DNA of 64,000 nucleotides from Dryocola clanedunensis subsp. sulfonylureivorans (lineage in GTDB: Bacteria; Pseudomonadota; Gammaproteobacteria; Enterobacterales; Enterobacteriaceae), in contig NZ_JAERMU010000018.1 of NCBI RefSeq assembly GCF_016756775.1, positions 36,569 through 100,568 of the forward strand. Reading direction: 5' to 3'. Shown here piece by piece: positions 6,762 through 17,478 of the stretch. The first letter of the stretch is position 1, and each line of letters starts with the position of its first letter. The position numbers were made by a program, and so were the translations under genes. The notes beneath the pieces are model-generated. The model was not told where the DNA came from. It ran no database searches and saw nothing but the letters and a program-made list of their open reading frames with translations.

Positions 6762-8273
6762 TTATGCCGCCTCCTCGCCCACGCCGCTGGCGGCGCTGAC
6801 GATAGTCTCCGCGCTCGCCTCACCGGCCCTGTACTCCGCCACCATCAGCCCTTCGTGCATGACGATAATCCGGTCGGCCATGCCCATCACCTCCGGCAGC
6901 TCTGACGACACCATGATCACCGCCAGCCCCTGGCCGACCAGCTCGGACATAAACTGGTGCACCGCCGCCTTCGAGCCGATATCAATGCCCTTGGTTGGCT
7001 CGTCCAGAATGATGACCGCAGGCCTGGTCGCCAGCCATTTGCCGATCACCACCTTCTGCTGGTTGCCGCCGGACAGGGTTTCGACCGGCTGCCGCCAGCT
7101 TGAGGCTTTAACCTGGAGCCGCTTCGCATATTCATCCGCCAGCGCCCATTCCCGGGCGTCGTTGAGCACGCCGTTCGGGTTGAGGCGGGAAAGCTGCGGC
7201 AGGCTGATGTTCTGGCTGATGGGCAGCCCGATAATCGCCCCCTGCTTCTGGCGCTCTTCCGGCACGCAGACAATCCCGGCCCTGATGGCGTCCGCGGGCT
7301 GGCTGAACTGCCTCGGCTGTCCGTTGAGGCGGATTTCGCCGTGGCTCGGACGTGACACGCCGGACAGCGCCTGCATCAGCTCCGTGCGCCCGGCGCCGAC
7401 CAGGCCGTAGAAACCGAGGATTTCGCCTTTGCGCAGGGTGAAATTGATGTGCGCGAATTCCGTTGGGTGACAGAGATCTTTCACCTCCAGCACCGTTTCG
7501 CCCGGCTCGCAGGACGTTTTCGGGTACGCGTGGCTGATCTCGCGCCCGACCATCATCGTCACCATGCGCTCTTCGCTGATGTCGCTGATTTGCCCGGAGC
7601 CGATATATACGCCGTCGCGCAGGATGGTGTAGTGGTCGGCAATCGCAAAAATTTCGTCGAACTTGTGCGAGATAAACAGGATGGCTTTGCCTTCGCGCTT
7701 CAGGCGCCCGACGATCTGGTAGAACTCGACGATTTCATGCTGCGAAAGGGCGGCGGTTGGCTCATCCAGAATCACCACCTGGGCGTCGAACGACAGCGCG
7801 CGGGCAATCGCCACCATATGGCGCTGGGCGATGCTCAGGGTTTTCAGCGTGGCGCGGGGGTCTATCTGCACTTCAAGGCGGGCGAGAAGATCCCGCGCCT
7901 GCCGGTGCATGGCGGGCCAGTCGAGCTTCTTAAACAGGCCGCGATACAGATAGTGGCCGACAAAAATGTTTTCGGTGACCGTCAGCTCGTCGAAGAGCAC
8001 GGTTTCCTGATGGATCGCGGTGATGCCGACCTTGTGCGCCGACTCCGGGTTGGGCAGCGTAATCGGGATCGCTTTATAGAGCAGCTCGCCCTCTTCGGGC
8101 TGGTAAATTCCGGTCATCACTTTGACCAGGGTTGATTTGCCCGCGCCGTTCTCACCGATAAGCGCGGTGACTTTGCCCGGCCACAGGTCGAGATGAACGT
8201 TTTCAAGGGCGCGCACGCCGGGGAACAGTTTGGTTATCCCCCTGAGTGACAGCAGCGGTGTGGTAACTGTCAT
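6762..8273 (-). CDS. Rhamnose ABC transporter ATP-binding protein (RhaT of the rhizobial naming)
   Basis: The 503-residue protein is a double ABC ATPase typical of CUT2 sugar importers. The first half has Walker A GENGAGKST, the degenerate signature LSIAQRHMVAIARAL and Walker B VVILDEPTAAL. The second half has GLVGAGRTE in place of Walker A, the signature [14 protein letters not shown] and VIILDEPTKGID. ATG at 8273 is preceded by GGGGAA; the 9-codon extension upstream runs into a REP and is rejected. The name rhaT is also used for the symporter at 15256, so no symbol is given. Confidence 0.92.
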   Translation of the reverse strand: MTVTTPLLSLRGITKLFPGVRALENVHLDLWPGKVTALIGENGAGKSTLVKVMTGIYQPEEGELLYKAIPITLPNPESAHKVGITAIHQETVLFDELTVTENIFVGHYLYRGLFKKLDWPAMHRQARDLLARLEVQIDPRATLKTLSIAQRHMVAIARALSFDAQVVILDEPTAALSQHEIVEFYQIVGRLKREGKAILFISHKFDEIFAIADHYTILRDGVYIGSGQISDISEERMVTMMVGREISHAYPKTSCEPGETVLEVKDLCHPTEFAHINFTLRKGEILGFYGLVGAGRTELMQALSGVSRPSHGEIRLNGQPRQFSQPADAIRAGIVCVPEERQKQGAIIGLPISQNISLPQLSRLNPNGVLNDAREWALADEYAKRLQVKASSWRQPVETLSGGNQQKVVIGKWLATRPAVIILDEPTKGIDIGSKAAVHQFMSELVGQGLAVIMVSSELPEVMGMADRIIVMHEGLMVAEYRAGEASAETIVSAASGVGEEAA

Positions 8274-8301
8274 CGTAAATTCCCCATCCAGAATGCACAA
8301 A

Positions 8302-8374
8302 ATGGTGGATGGCGCTGGCGCTTATCCACCCTACATTGAGCCGCGCAGGGCGGGTAAGCGAAGGGCTACCCGCC
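8302..8374. repeat. REP pair between ATPase and binding-protein genes
   Basis: One unit (ggtggatggcgctggcgcttatccaccc form) lies at about 8302-8335, and a variant (cagggcgggtaagcgaag...acccgcc) at 8346-8374. They separate two cistrons of the same transcription unit. Confidence 0.85.
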
Positions 8375-8382
8375 GAACACAA

Positions 8383-9375
8383 TCAGAAAATTTTGGAGAA
8401 TTTATCGATGTTGCTGGCGTCGTAAACAAAGGGTTCGGCCATCGCGCCGCTGCCGTCGGCGTCGAGCTTAACTTTGCCCAGCTTGCCCATGCTGGCTTCG
8501 GTTTTGGTGGCGCTGCCTTTGACTAAGTCATCCGCCAGGTAGGTCGCCGCGTAGCCCAGGTCGATAGGGTTCCAGATGGCGAAGCTTTTTGAAGCGCCGG
8601 ATTTCACCGCGCCCGCCATTTCAGACGGCAGGCCGAGGCCGGTCACGTAAACCTTGCCGATTTTTCCCTGGTCTTTCACCGCCTGCGCGGCGGCAACGAT
8701 GCCCACCGAGGACGGGGAAACGATGACTTTCAGATCAGGATAAGATTTCAGCAGGCCGACGGTTTCGCGGTAGCTCTTGTCAGACAGGTCGTCGCCGTAG
8801 GCCACGGTCACCAGGTTGACGGACGGATACTTCGGCAGCACCTTTTTCATCTCCGCAATCCAGATGTTCTGGTTGGTGGAGGTCGGCGTCGCGCTTAATA
8901 CCGCCACGTCGCCTTTTTCAACGTTCATCGCCTTCAGCGCGTCGGCGGCGAGCCTGACGTTGGTTTCGCCAATCAGCGCGTTATTGGAGGGATTAAGGTG
9001 GATCTGACGGCCCTCTTTCGCCACCCCGGAATCCCAGGAGACGACTTTGATGCCGCGCTGCATGGCTTTTTTCAGCACCGGGACAAGGGCGTCCGGATCG
9101 TTGGCGGAAATGGCGATGGCGTCAACGCCCTGAGCGATCAGGCCGTTGAGTACTTCAATCTGTGCTTCTGCGGTAGTGGTCGTCGGGCCGGTGTAAATGA
9201 CCTTCACATCCCCCAGCTCTTTGGCGGCCTCCTGCGCCCCCACGTTCGCTGCTTCAAAGAAACCGTTGCCGAGGGATTTCGCAACCAGCGCGATCTTCAC
9301 TTCGGCAAGGGCAGAACCGGACAACGCCAGTGCGGCAACGGTGAGTGTACAGCCTACTATTGCTTTAATTTTCAT
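8383..9375 (-). CDS. Rhamnose ABC transporter periplasmic binding protein (RhaS of the rhizobial naming)
   Basis: The 330-residue protein has a Sec signal peptide (residues 1-24, cleavage after ALA) and a type I periplasmic sugar-binding fold. It resembles rhizobial RhaS and autoinducer-2 LsrB-like proteins: KIALVAKSLGNGFF, AIAISANDPDAL, KVVSWDSGV. Its gene lies between rhaD and the ATPase gene on the same strand, which points to rhamnose as ligand. No symbol is given because rhaS is used for the regulator at 13514. REP clusters flank it on both sides, which may tune its mRNA level as in other binding-protein genes. Confidence 0.9.
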   Translation of the reverse strand: MKIKAIVGCTLTVAALALSGSALAEVKIALVAKSLGNGFFEAANVGAQEAAKELGDVKVIYTGPTTTTAEAQIEVLNGLIAQGVDAIAISANDPDALVPVLKKAMQRGIKVVSWDSGVAKEGRQIHLNPSNNALIGETNVRLAADALKAMNVEKGDVAVLSATPTSTNQNIWIAEMKKVLPKYPSVNLVTVAYGDDLSDKSYRETVGLLKSYPDLKVIVSPSSVGIVAAAQAVKDQGKIGKVYVTGLGLPSEMAGAVKSGASKSFAIWNPIDLGYAATYLADDLVKGSATKTEASMGKLGKVKLDADGSGAMAEPFVYDASNIDKFSKIF

Positions 9376-9439
9376 AGCTTATACTCCACGGGTAGGGACA
9401 GTTTGCAGGTGTTTTTTATTTTTATTCACGGTACTTTTT

Positions 9440-9549
9440 GTCGGATGACGCTGCGCTTATCCGACCTACAAAGAAAATGCAGGGTGAATAAGCGCAGCGT
9501 CATCCAGTGTTCATTTTTGTAGGGTGGATAAGCGAAGCGCCATCCACCG
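9440..9549. repeat. Three REP units between rhaD and binding-protein gene
   Basis: Units lie at about 9440-9470 (tcggatgacgctgcgcttatccgac), 9479-9509 (agggtgaataagcgcagcgtcatcca) and 9519-9549 (gtagggtggataagcgaagcgccatc). The rest of the 9376-9558 gap is featureless. Confidence 0.85.
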
Positions 9550-9558
9550 TTTACAGAC

Positions 9559-10383
9559 TTAAAGCTCTAAAGCACTTGCCAGCGGCGTGACGCCAAAACG
9601 TTTACCTAGCGCGATAAGCTCATCGCGAGAGATGGTCTGTTTCATGCCGCCCATCGAAATCACTTTCACCAGCACCTCTGCCGACTTCTCGGCGGTGTCG
9701 ATCAGCCCAAAGGCCTCGTCGAACGTCGGGCCGCTGCCGAAAACGCCGTGGAACGGCCACAGCACCAGCGAGTGTTTCTGCATCTGGCCTGCGGTGGCGT
9801 CGCCGATCTCGTCGGTGCCCGGCACCATCCACGGCAGAATACCCACGCCGTCCGGGAAGACCACCAGACATTCGGTGCTGCCTTCCCACAGCTTACGGGT
9901 GATGACGTCGGTGTCGTTTTCCAGCACGTAGGTCAGGGCAATCAGGTTGGTGGCGTGGCAGTGCATGATCACGCGGTCTTTTCCATCGGTAACCTTCTTG
10001 CGCACGCAGTGCGACTGGAAGTGCGACGCCAGCTCCGAGGTCGGCACCGCTTCGTTTTCCAGCCCCCACAAAATGTGGTAGCCGGTGCCCTTGTTGTCCA
10101 CTTTTACCACGCCGATATTTGCCGCCGGGTCGAGCTGCACGTTGCGGAAGAACTTGCCGGAGCCGGTGACGATAAACGGCGTGTTGGCAAGATCCGGCAT
10201 CTGCTGGCTCAGCTTGATGTAGCGCGGTGCGGCATGGAAGTCGTCCGTGAAAGGCGCAATGTCCGCCTCGTCAAGACGCATGGTGATGTTGCCGCCGTTG
10301 CGCTCGTCCCAGCCCTTCAGCCAGGCGTCGCTGGTCGCTTTGATCATGCCTTCAACAAACCAGGCGTTAAGGATGTTCTGCAT
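9559..10383 (-). CDS. rhaD: Rhamnulose-1-phosphate aldolase
   Basis: The 274-residue protein has the same length as E. coli RhaD and is nearly collinear with it ([56 protein letters not shown]). It is a zinc-dependent class II aldolase that splits rhamnulose 1-phosphate into dihydroxyacetone phosphate and L-lactaldehyde; the HCHATN motif carries the zinc-binding histidines. ATG 10383 was chosen by match to E. coli; the longer frame runs through a REP into rhaA. It is the third gene of the operon. Confidence 0.97.
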   Translation of the reverse strand: MQNILNAWFVEGMIKATSDAWLKGWDERNGGNITMRLDEADIAPFTDDFHAAPRYIKLSQQMPDLANTPFIVTGSGKFFRNVQLDPAANIGVVKVDNKGTGYHILWGLENEAVPTSELASHFQSHCVRKKVTDGKDRVIMHCHATNLIALTYVLENDTDVITRKLWEGSTECLVVFPDGVGILPWMVPGTDEIGDATAGQMQKHSLVLWPFHGVFGSGPTFDEAFGLIDTAEKSAEVLVKVISMGGMKQTISRDELIALGKRFGVTPLASALEL

Positions 10384-10401
10384 AGTATTTTCCTGTCTGA
10401 A

Positions 10402-10475
10402 CTGGCGGATGACGCTTACGCTTATCCGCCCTACGATAATTAGTTGTAAGGTGGATAAGCGCAGCCCATCCACCG
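10402..10475. repeat. REP pair between rhaA and rhaD
   Basis: Inverted units lie at about 10402-10434 (ggcggatgacgct...cttatccgcccta) and 10445-10475 (gtaaggtggataagcgcagcccatccacc). Confidence 0.85.
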
Positions 10476-10481
10476 ACTCTC

Positions 10482-11741
10482 TTAAGCGCGCTTGCTCAGC
10501 GTCTCTTTTTCGTAATGGCGAACCGTGTTCAGCCACTGCGCGTCCGCTGGCGTGTCGTTGCGCTGGCAGTACATCTCCCAGACCGCCTGCCACGGCAGGC
10601 ACTTCTGCTCTTCCAGCAGCGCCAGACGCGCGGTGTAGTCGCCCTCTTTTTCAAGCTGGCGCAGGGTTTCGGTTGGCTCCAGCAGCGCGCGCAGCAGGGC
10701 CTTCTTCATGTTGCGGGTGCCGATAACCCACGCCGCGATGCGGTTGATGGACGCGTCGAAGAAATCGAGGCCGATATGCACCCGGTCGAACAGGTCGTGG
10801 CGGATGATTTCGCTGGCGATGGCCTGGGTTTCGTCATCCAGCAGCACCACATGGTCGCTGTCCCAGCGTACCGGACGGCTGACGTGCAGCAGCAGGCGCG
10901 GCACGTAGAGCATGGCGCTGGAGATCTTGTCGGAGATGACCTCGGTCGGGTGAAAGTGGCCCGCGTCCAGGCACAGCGCAGTCTGGCGGCTGGTGGCGTA
11001 GCCGAAGTAAAACTCGTTGGAGCCGACGGTGTAGCTTTCCGCACCGATGCCGAACAATTTGCTCTCTACCGCGTCGATGTGGTGCGCCGGGTTCAGCTTC
11101 TCGCTGATGACTTCATCAAGGGCTTCCAGCAGGCGCTGGCGCGGGGCCAGGCGGTCAACGGTGATGTCTTTCATGCCGTCCGGGATCCAGATGTTCATCA
11201 CCGACGGCGTGCCGAGCTGTTCGCCAAAGTAAGCGGAGACTTTGCGGCTGGCCTTCACGTGGTCAATCCAGAACTGGCGGATATTGTCGTCGGCGTGGGA
11301 GAGGGTGAAGCCGTCCGCGCTCAGCGGGTGGGAAAAGCAGGACGGGTTGAAATCCAGCCCCAGCCTGTTGGCTTTTGCCCATTCCACCCAGTTTTTAAAG
11401 TGTTCTGGTTTGATTTTGTCGCGGGACACCGGGGTGTCGGATTCAAGGTAGATCGCGTGCAGGTTCAGGCGCTTCGGCCCTGGGATCAGGCTCAGCGCCT
11501 GCTCCAGATCGGCACGCAGTTCAGCCGCATTGCGCGCCTTGCCCGGATAGTTACCGGTGGCCTGGATACCGCCGCTCAGCGTGCCCTCCGGGTTTTCAAA
11601 TCCGGCAACGTCGTCGCCCTGCCAGCAGTGCATTGAAACCGGCAGGCGGTCGAGCTGATGCAGCGCGGCTTCAACATCTACGCCCACGGCGGCAAAGCGC
11701 TGCTTAGCCAGTTCCCAGGCCCGATCGATAGTGGTGGTCAT
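10482..11741 (-). CDS. rhaA: L-rhamnose isomerase
   Basis: The 419-residue protein has the E. coli length and near-identical segments ([48 protein letters not shown]). It converts L-rhamnose to L-rhamnulose with a divalent metal. The start at ATG 11741 overlaps the rhaB stop by four bases (ATGA) and has GGAG eight bases upstream; a TTG two codons earlier is rejected. Confidence 0.97.
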   Translation of the reverse strand: MTTTIDRAWELAKQRFAAVGVDVEAALHQLDRLPVSMHCWQGDDVAGFENPEGTLSGGIQATGNYPGKARNAAELRADLEQALSLIPGPKRLNLHAIYLESDTPVSRDKIKPEHFKNWVEWAKANRLGLDFNPSCFSHPLSADGFTLSHADDNIRQFWIDHVKASRKVSAYFGEQLGTPSVMNIWIPDGMKDITVDRLAPRQRLLEALDEVISEKLNPAHHIDAVESKLFGIGAESYTVGSNEFYFGYATSRQTALCLDAGHFHPTEVISDKISSAMLYVPRLLLHVSRPVRWDSDHVVLLDDETQAIASEIIRHDLFDRVHIGLDFFDASINRIAAWVIGTRNMKKALLRALLEPTETLRQLEKEGDYTARLALLEEQKCLPWQAVWEMYCQRNDTPADAQWLNTVRHYEKETLSKRA

Positions 11742-13210
11742 GCGCAAAACTCCTTACAGGTTTGACGGTTGTGCTGAAACTGCGCCACGTAGCGGGCAAT
11801 TTCGCTGTCTGATTGAGGGGAAAAGGGGGTGAGTTCGTAGTTGGCGGCGACGACTTTGCGGAAGTCATCGACGTCGGTGATTTCGTCCAGCGCCATCAGC
11901 TGACAGCCGACGTTGCCGAGGGTGGAGGCCTCTACCGGCCCGGCGAGCACCGGCACGCCGCAGGCGTCGGCACAGAGCTGGTTGAGCAGGGCGTTCTGGC
12001 TGCCGCCGCCGACGATGTGCAGGCAGCTCACCGGGCGGCCGCGCAGATCGGCCAGCTCTTTGAGAATTTGCGCGTACAGCAGCGCCAGGCTGTCGAAAAT
12101 GCAGCGCGCCAGCTCGCTGTCGTCGAGCGGCACCGGCTGGTGGCTCTCCCGGCAGGCGGCCTGAATTTCGCGGCTCATGCTTTCCGGGTTGATGAAGCGG
12201 TCGTCGTTCGGGTTAATCACGAACTTACAGGCCGGGATAAGCTGGGCGCGGGCAATCAGGTCCGGCAGATCGGTTATTTTCAGCTCGCGGGTCACGCGCT
12301 GGAGCAGCCACAGCCCCATAATATTTTTCAGCACGCGGTAGCGGCCTTCCGCTCCGCCTTCGTTGGTGATGTTAGCGGCCAGCGCCTTCGGCGTGGCATA
12401 CGGCGTTTTGCTCTCCATGCCCATCAGCGACCAGGTGCCGGAAGAGAGATAGGCCGCGTCTTTGTCTTTCAGCGGCGCGCCGATGACCGCGCTGGCGGTA
12501 TCGTGCGTGGCAACGGAGACGACCGGGATTTTATTGCCTTCGCGGCAGATCCACTGGCCGATAACGTTGCCGGGATGGGTCGGGGTGCCGAACCATTTTT
12601 GCGGAACGCCGGCCCAGGCGAGCAGGGTTTCATCCCAGCTGTCGCTGTTGATGTTCACCAGCTGGGTGGTGGTGGCGTTGGTGTACTCCCAGTTCAGCGC
12701 GCCGGTCAGGCGGTAGCAGAAGTAGTCGGGGATCAGCAGCGCGTGTTCGACCTTATCGAGCAGCTCCGGCTGCCGCTCGCTAAGAGCGCGCAGCTGGTAA
12801 AGGGTATTGAAGGGCAGAAACTGGATGCCGGTGCGGCGATAGATCTCTTCGCGGCCTAATTCGCCCAGCGCCCTGTCCATCACGCCGTCGGTGCGGCTAT
12901 CGCGGTAAGAGACGGGCAGGCCGACGCGGTTGCCGTCGCGGTCAATCAGCACGAAATCCACGCCCCAGGTGTCGATGCCGATGCTGTCGATGCGAATACC
13001 TTCGTCGCACGCCTTTTGCAGGCCGGTGCGGATCTCGCCTTCCAGCGCGTCCAGATCCCAGGCGGTGGTTTCCTCTACCTGTTTCAGGCAGTTGCTGAAA
13101 CGGTGAATTTCTCGCAGGCAGATGTGGCGGGTGCCGCTTTCGAAGCGGGCCAGCATGACGCGGCCGCTTGAAGCGCCCAGGTCAACCGCAACGCTATGGC
13201 GTACAGTCAT
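11738..13210 (-). CDS. rhaB: Rhamnulokinase
   Basis: The 490-residue FGGY-family sugar kinase begins [19 protein letters not shown] after the short N-terminus. It has [29 protein letters not shown] and [19 protein letters not shown], all matching E. coli RhaB (489 residues). It phosphorylates L-rhamnulose at position 1 using ATP. It is the first gene of the leftward operon, driven by the divergent promoter region at 13211-13513. Confidence 0.97.
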   Translation of the reverse strand: MTVRHSVAVDLGASSGRVMLARFESGTRHICLREIHRFSNCLKQVEETTAWDLDALEGEIRTGLQKACDEGIRIDSIGIDTWGVDFVLIDRDGNRVGLPVSYRDSRTDGVMDRALGELGREEIYRRTGIQFLPFNTLYQLRALSERQPELLDKVEHALLIPDYFCYRLTGALNWEYTNATTTQLVNINSDSWDETLLAWAGVPQKWFGTPTHPGNVIGQWICREGNKIPVVSVATHDTASAVIGAPLKDKDAAYLSSGTWSLMGMESKTPYATPKALAANITNEGGAEGRYRVLKNIMGLWLLQRVTRELKITDLPDLIARAQLIPACKFVINPNDDRFINPESMSREIQAACRESHQPVPLDDSELARCIFDSLALLYAQILKELADLRGRPVSCLHIVGGGSQNALLNQLCADACGVPVLAGPVEASTLGNVGCQLMALDEITDVDDFRKVVAANYELTPFSPQSDSEIARYVAQFQHNRQTCKEFCA

Positions 13211-13513
13211 GGTCGGGGGTCCTTACAAAAGAGTTGCCCCCACTTTAGAAAGGAACGCCCGCGCCCACCTTCTTATTACTGACAGCGCGAATGGCCCGCT
13301 GGCAAAGATGCAAAGATGAACGTGAGTGATGTCACAGAATCGCGCTTGCTCCGCTCTCATGCGGCCTGTGACGCTATCCACACTTCCCGATCTTTCCCGT
13401 CGTTTCTTAAAAAACGTGCAGCTTTTAGCGGATTTCGCGTCGAAAATTTAAGGTGCTGATGAGAAGGGTTATCTACTATCAGGCATCGGTTAATCAGCGT
13501 GGTGGGCGTGAGA
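13211..13513. promoter_or_regulatory. Divergent rhaB/rhaS control region with RhaS, RhaR and CRP sites
   Basis: On the minus strand, ATCTTTGCATCTTTGCC (13301-13317) and the following CGGGCCATTCGCG...CTGTCAG stretch (to about 13280) match the two RhaS half-sites of the E. coli rhaBAD promoter. A CRP site, cGTGAgtgatgTCACa, lies at 13321-13336, about 115 bases from the rhaB start as in E. coli. On the plus strand, ATCTTTCCCGTCGTTTC (13390-13406) resembles a RhaR/RhaS half-site for the rhaSR promoter. The sites are seen in the sequence; their use is inferred from E. coli. Confidence 0.8.
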
Positions 13514-14350
13514 ATGACAATACTGCATGGCTTTGACTTCTTCCCTTCAGGTGCCGCATCGGTGGCGATTGAGCCGCGTTTGCCGCAGGCGGCGTTTCCG
13601 GAACACCACCACGACTTCTGCGAAATTGTGATTGTCGAGCACGGCACCGGGACGCACGTCTTCAACGGCCAGCCCTACACGCTGAGCGGCGGATCGGTCT
13701 GCTTCGTGCGCGATCACGACCGCCATCTTTACGAGCACACGGAAAACCTCTGCCTGACCAACATTCTTTACCGCGCGCCGGATGCGTTTTGCTTCCTCTC
13801 CGGGCTGGATAAGCTGCTGCCGCAGGAACAGGATGGCCTCTATCCGTCCCACTGGCGCGTGAATCAGCCCGTTTTGCAGCAGGTGCGTGGGCTTATCGAA
13901 CAGTTTGAAAATATAGGGGAAAGCGCGGATACCCACGCCGTCGCCAACCGGGAAATCCTCTTTATGCAGCTGCTGGTGCTGCTGCGTAAGGGCAGCATGG
14001 CGGAAGGTGCGACAAACTCAGAAGGGCGGCTCAATCAGCTGATGGCGTGGCTGGAAGAGCATTTTGCCGAAGAGGTATGCTGGGAGCAGCTCGCCTCGCA
14101 GTTCACCCTTTCGCTGCGCACGCTGCACCGCCAGCTGAAACAGCAAACCGGTATGACGCCGCAGCGCTACCTGAACCGTTTACGCCTGATGAAAGCGCGT
14201 CACCTGCTGCGCCACGGGGAAGAGAGCGTCACGGATATCGCCTTCCAGTGCGGCTTCGGCGACAGCAACCACTTTTCAACCCTGTTCAAACGCGAGTTCG
14301 CCTGGTCCCCACGCGAAATTCGCCAGGGGCGGGATACTCAACTTCAGTAA
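13514..14350 (+). CDS. rhaS: AraC-family activator of rhamnose catabolism and transport
   Basis: The 278-residue protein equals E. coli RhaS in length. It has an N-terminal cupin sensor ([20 protein letters not shown], residues about 30-50) and a C-terminal AraC domain ([42 protein letters not shown]). It binds L-rhamnose and activates rhaBAD and rhaT. ATG 13514 was selected by collinearity with E. coli; a GTG start 15 bases upstream is possible. Confidence 0.95.
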   Translation: MTILHGFDFFPSGAASVAIEPRLPQAAFPEHHHDFCEIVIVEHGTGTHVFNGQPYTLSGGSVCFVRDHDRHLYEHTENLCLTNILYRAPDAFCFLSGLDKLLPQEQDGLYPSHWRVNQPVLQQVRGLIEQFENIGESADTHAVANREILFMQLLVLLRKGSMAEGATNSEGRLNQLMAWLEEHFAEEVCWEQLASQFTLSLRTLHRQLKQQTGMTPQRYLNRLRLMKARHLLRHGEESVTDIAFQCGFGDSNHFSTLFKREFAWSPREIRQGRDTQLQ

Positions 14351-14424
14351 TCGCGAGGGCAATCACCGTTTTTTACCTCAAAAAAGCCAATACTTTCTGA
14401 TTGTTCCGGCTTTGAGGGCTGAAG

Positions 14425-15255
14425 GTGACGGGTCAGTTAGTTCTAAAAAAAGCAGATTTTTTTACCTCCAGCGCCCAGCCCGTGGCGGTGGCGGATCGCT
14501 ATCCGCAAAACGTTTTCGCGGAACATACCCACGATTTTTGCGAGCTGGTTCTGGTGTGGCGCGGCAACGGGCTGCATATCCTCAACGACCGGCCATACCG
14601 CATCACCTGCGGCGATCTGTTCTATATTCGCGCCGAAGACCGCCACAGCTACGAGTCGGTGAACGACTTAGTGCTGCATAACATCATCTACTGTCCCGAG
14701 CGGTTAAAACTCAACGTTGACTGGGGCGATCTGCTGCACAGCAACAACGTGCGCTGGCGGTTGAGCAGCCACGGCATGGCTCAGGCCAGGCAGCTTATCG
14801 CCCAGCTGGAGCATGAAAGCCCGAAGCCGGATGCGCTCTCTCTGTGCCTGGCGGAAAGCCTGTTTTTACAGCTTTGTATCATGCTGCGCAGGCACCGCTA
14901 TCAGCCCCAGGATGCGGTGGGGCCGGACAGCGGGGAAACGCTGGATCTGTTGATGGGCGCGCTGGGTAAAAGTCTGGAAACTCCGTTTGATTTGCAGCTG
15001 TTCTGCCAGCAGCATCAGGTTACGGAGCGCCATCTGCGGCAGCTTTTCCGCCAGCAAACCGGCATGTCGGTCAGCCAGTATTTGCGCCAGCAGCGGATTT
15101 GTCAGGCACAGGATCTGCTGCGCCACAGCGAGATGTTGATAGGGGATATCGCCACGCGCTGCGGCTTTGAGGACAGTAACTATTTTTCGGTGGTGTTCAC
15201 CAAAGAGACCGGTCTGACGCCACGTACGTGGCGCCAGCGTTATGCCGCCGCCTGA
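14425..15255 (+). CDS. rhaR: AraC-family activator of rhaSR
   Basis: The 276-residue paralogue of RhaS has a cupin region ([20 protein letters not shown]), [17 protein letters not shown] and a C-terminal AraC domain ([20 protein letters not shown]). It is collinear with E. coli RhaR but lacks about 30 N-terminal residues of that protein. GTG at 14425 gives the first plausible start, with GAGGG upstream. RhaR responds to rhamnose and activates rhaSR. Its stop codon at 15253-15255 is directly followed by the convergent rhaT stop, with no room for a terminator. Confidence 0.93.
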   Translation: MTGQLVLKKADFFTSSAQPVAVADRYPQNVFAEHTHDFCELVLVWRGNGLHILNDRPYRITCGDLFYIRAEDRHSYESVNDLVLHNIIYCPERLKLNVDWGDLLHSNNVRWRLSSHGMAQARQLIAQLEHESPKPDALSLCLAESLFLQLCIMLRRHRYQPQDAVGPDSGETLDLLMGALGKSLETPFDLQLFCQQHQVTERHLRQLFRQQTGMSVSQYLRQQRICQAQDLLRHSEMLIGDIATRCGFEDSNYFSVVFTKETGLTPRTWRQRYAAA

Positions 15256-16290
15256 TCAGTTCGCCATGCCAAGGCCAACGATGTTGGCCGCAAGAATAAT
15301 CACCACGCAGCCGACGCTCAGCACGCCTACCGGACGGCGACCTGCGGCCTTCCACTCCTTCATAATCAGACCAACCAGCCCGCCGCAGAGCACGTAGAAA
15401 CTCATGTGCAGCATCCAGCTCATGTAGTCATACTGCGCCGGGATTTTCGCGTGGCCCCAGGCGTAGAAGAAGAATTGCAGATACCACATTAACCCGCCGA
15501 GCGCGGCGAACAGCACGTTGGCGACGATCAGCGGTTTTGCGATAGAGAAGTCGGCTTTTATCGACAGGTTCTTCACTTTTGCCAGACGAATGAAGCAGAA
15601 GCCAAGGTTAATCACCGCTCCGCCGCCCATGATCACGACGTAGCTTGGCAGGGCGACGTACAGCGGATCGACGCCCAGCGCCGCCGCCGCTTCATGCATC
15701 GGCTTTGCGGCGTCCATCGCAAAAGACATTCCCGCCGAGAAAATGCCGCACATGACGGCCAGCACCAGCCCTTTTTTGAGGTTAAATTCTTCGGCTTTAA
15801 TACCCATCTGGCGCTCTTTTAGCTGGCCTGCGCGGGTGACAATCGCCACGCCGATAACCGCAACCAGCACGCCCAGCAGCGTCATACGTCCACCCGGTGT
15901 GCCAATCAGCACGTCGAATTTTCCGGCAATAATTGGCGTCATCAGGGTACCGACGATAAGCGTAATGCCAATCGCAATGCCAATGCCCATCGACATGCCC
16001 AGGTAGCGCATCGTCAGGCCATAGTTGATGTTGCCGATGCCCCACATCGCGCCGAACAGAAAGACCGGCAGCAGCGTAGAGGCGCTAAAAGTGCTGTAGT
16101 AAGCCCAGAAGTCCGGCAGCAGAGTGGCGCTGACGGCCCAGGGTAGAACAATCCATGACACGAAGCCGCCGACTGCCCACATGGTTTCCCAGGACCAGCG
16201 CTGTACTTTCTTAAAAGGGGCATAAAAACAGGCCGCGCTTGCCGCGCCGACCAGATGCCAAAGAATCCCCATGGTGATCGCGTTACTCAT
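15256..16290 (-). CDS. rhaT: L-rhamnose/proton symporter
   Basis: The 344-residue protein with about ten membrane helices matches E. coli RhaT ([57 protein letters not shown]). It imports L-rhamnose with a proton. The importer at 4734-9375 gives this organism a second rhamnose uptake route. The gene is convergent with rhaR with no spacer. Its upstream region contains a RhaS-like half-site. Confidence 0.96.
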   Translation of the reverse strand: MSNAITMGILWHLVGAASAACFYAPFKKVQRWSWETMWAVGGFVSWIVLPWAVSATLLPDFWAYYSTFSASTLLPVFLFGAMWGIGNINYGLTMRYLGMSMGIGIAIGITLIVGTLMTPIIAGKFDVLIGTPGGRMTLLGVLVAVIGVAIVTRAGQLKERQMGIKAEEFNLKKGLVLAVMCGIFSAGMSFAMDAAKPMHEAAAALGVDPLYVALPSYVVIMGGGAVINLGFCFIRLAKVKNLSIKADFSIAKPLIVANVLFAALGGLMWYLQFFFYAWGHAKIPAQYDYMSWMLHMSFYVLCGGLVGLIMKEWKAAGRRPVGVLSVGCVVIILAANIVGLGMAN

Positions 16291-16647
16291 TATTATCCCT
16301 CTGTTTTAACTGGAAAACGCAGGGTGACCGCTGACTACCCTATTTCACTTAAGTCTAAAGAGGGAGCGGTTGGCTAACCTTCTGAAGGCTGCCGCGGCGG
16401 GAATAAAGCTGGCAAAAATCACGGGATGCGGGGGATGAAGGTCACAGTTTTTAACCTCAGGGAAAGCGATGGCCGCTATCAGTCTGACCAGGCTCAACTT
16501 TTCCGCCTCATCGCGAAAAGTTATAACCTTATTAAAAATGCGGCATTGATAAACATTTTCAATATCATTTAATTAACTATAATGAACCAACTGATTACGC
16601 GGCGTTAACAGCTTCTGCGCCGCCAAACACTAGTGGAGAAGATGAAC
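16291..16647. promoter_or_regulatory. Divergent rhaT/sodA promoter region
   Basis: For rhaT (minus strand), ATCCCGTGATTTTTGCC at 16411-16427 resembles a RhaS half-site, with a half CRP motif (TGTGACCTTCA on the minus strand) just beyond. For sodA, TATAAT at 16578-16583 has a weak -35 at about 16555-16560. The AT-rich stretch 16546-16570 (gataaacattttcaatatcat) lies where E. coli sodA has its iron and redox control sites and has Fur-like character. The functional claims are inferred from E. coli. Confidence 0.5.
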
Positions 16648-17268
16648 ATGAGTTATACACTGCCATCCCTGCCTTACGCCTACGACGCCCTGGAACCACA
16701 CTTCGACAAAGAAACGATGGAAATCCATCACAGCAAACACCACCAGGCGTACGTGAACAACGCTAACGCAGCGCTGGAGTCCCTGCCAGAATTCGCAAGC
16801 CTGCCGGTTGAAGAGCTGATCGCTAAGCTTGACCAGCTGCCAGCCGACAAGAAAACCCCGCTGCGTAACAACGCGGGCGGCCACGCTAACCACAGCTTCT
16901 TCTGGAAAGGCCTGAAAACCGGTACCACCCTGCAGGGCGACCTGAAAGCGGCTATCGAGCGCGATTTCGGCAGCGTGGACAAATTCAAAGAAGAGTTTGA
17001 GAAAGCCGCTGCTACCCGTTTCGGCTCCGGCTGGGCGTGGCTGGTACTGAAAGGCGACAAACTGGCGGTGGTTTCTACCGCAAACCAGGACAGCCCGCTG
17101 ATGGGCGAAGCCGTTTCCGGCGCATCCGGCTTCCCAATCGTGGGTCTGGACGTGTGGGAACACGCTTACTACCTGAAGTATCAGAACAAACGTCCTGACT
17201 ACATCAAAGCGTTCTGGAACGTTGTGAACTGGGACGAAGCAGCAGCGCGTTTCGCCGCTAAAAAATAA
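16648..17268 (+). CDS. sodA: Manganese superoxide dismutase
   Basis: The 206-residue protein, exactly the E. coli length, begins [20 protein letters not shown]. The Mn ligands are visible in [24 protein letters not shown] and [19 protein letters not shown]. It disproportionates superoxide in the cytoplasm. ATG 16648 with GGAG upstream was chosen over an in-frame TTG at 16633. It sits next to rhaT as in E. coli, and an intrinsic terminator follows. Confidence 0.98.
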   Translation: MSYTLPSLPYAYDALEPHFDKETMEIHHSKHHQAYVNNANAALESLPEFASLPVEELIAKLDQLPADKKTPLRNNAGGHANHSFFWKGLKTGTTLQGDLKAAIERDFGSVDKFKEEFEKAAATRFGSGWAWLVLKGDKLAVVSTANQDSPLMGEAVSGASGFPIVGLDVWEHAYYLKYQNKRPDYIKAFWNVVNWDEAAARFAAKK

Positions 17269-17289
17269 TTCTGCTGTAAGTTGATTATT

Positions 17290-17323
17290 AAGCCTTCACG
17301 TAATGTCGTGAAGGCTTTTTTTT
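17290..17323 (+). terminator. Intrinsic terminator of sodA
   Basis: The stem AGCCTTCACG/CGTGAAGGCT with a short loop is followed by seven or more T residues. Confidence 0.9.
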
Positions 17324-17478
17324 GCTGAATAAATAAATACCTTAATGTCAAAGACAGAGACAAGCGATCAATGGCAGTATCACAAAGAAGCATGTATTTT
17401 ATTTAACGGAATAATGAAAAATATTGTTAGTTAAACATATTGCCTTATTGGCTAATAATAGAGAGTATGTGAAAGAGA

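Noticed and set aside
5088..6799. Long plus-strand frames opposite the permease genes
   Set aside because: Arg/Gln/His-rich composition and no motifs; they mirror the codon bias of the genes on the other strand.
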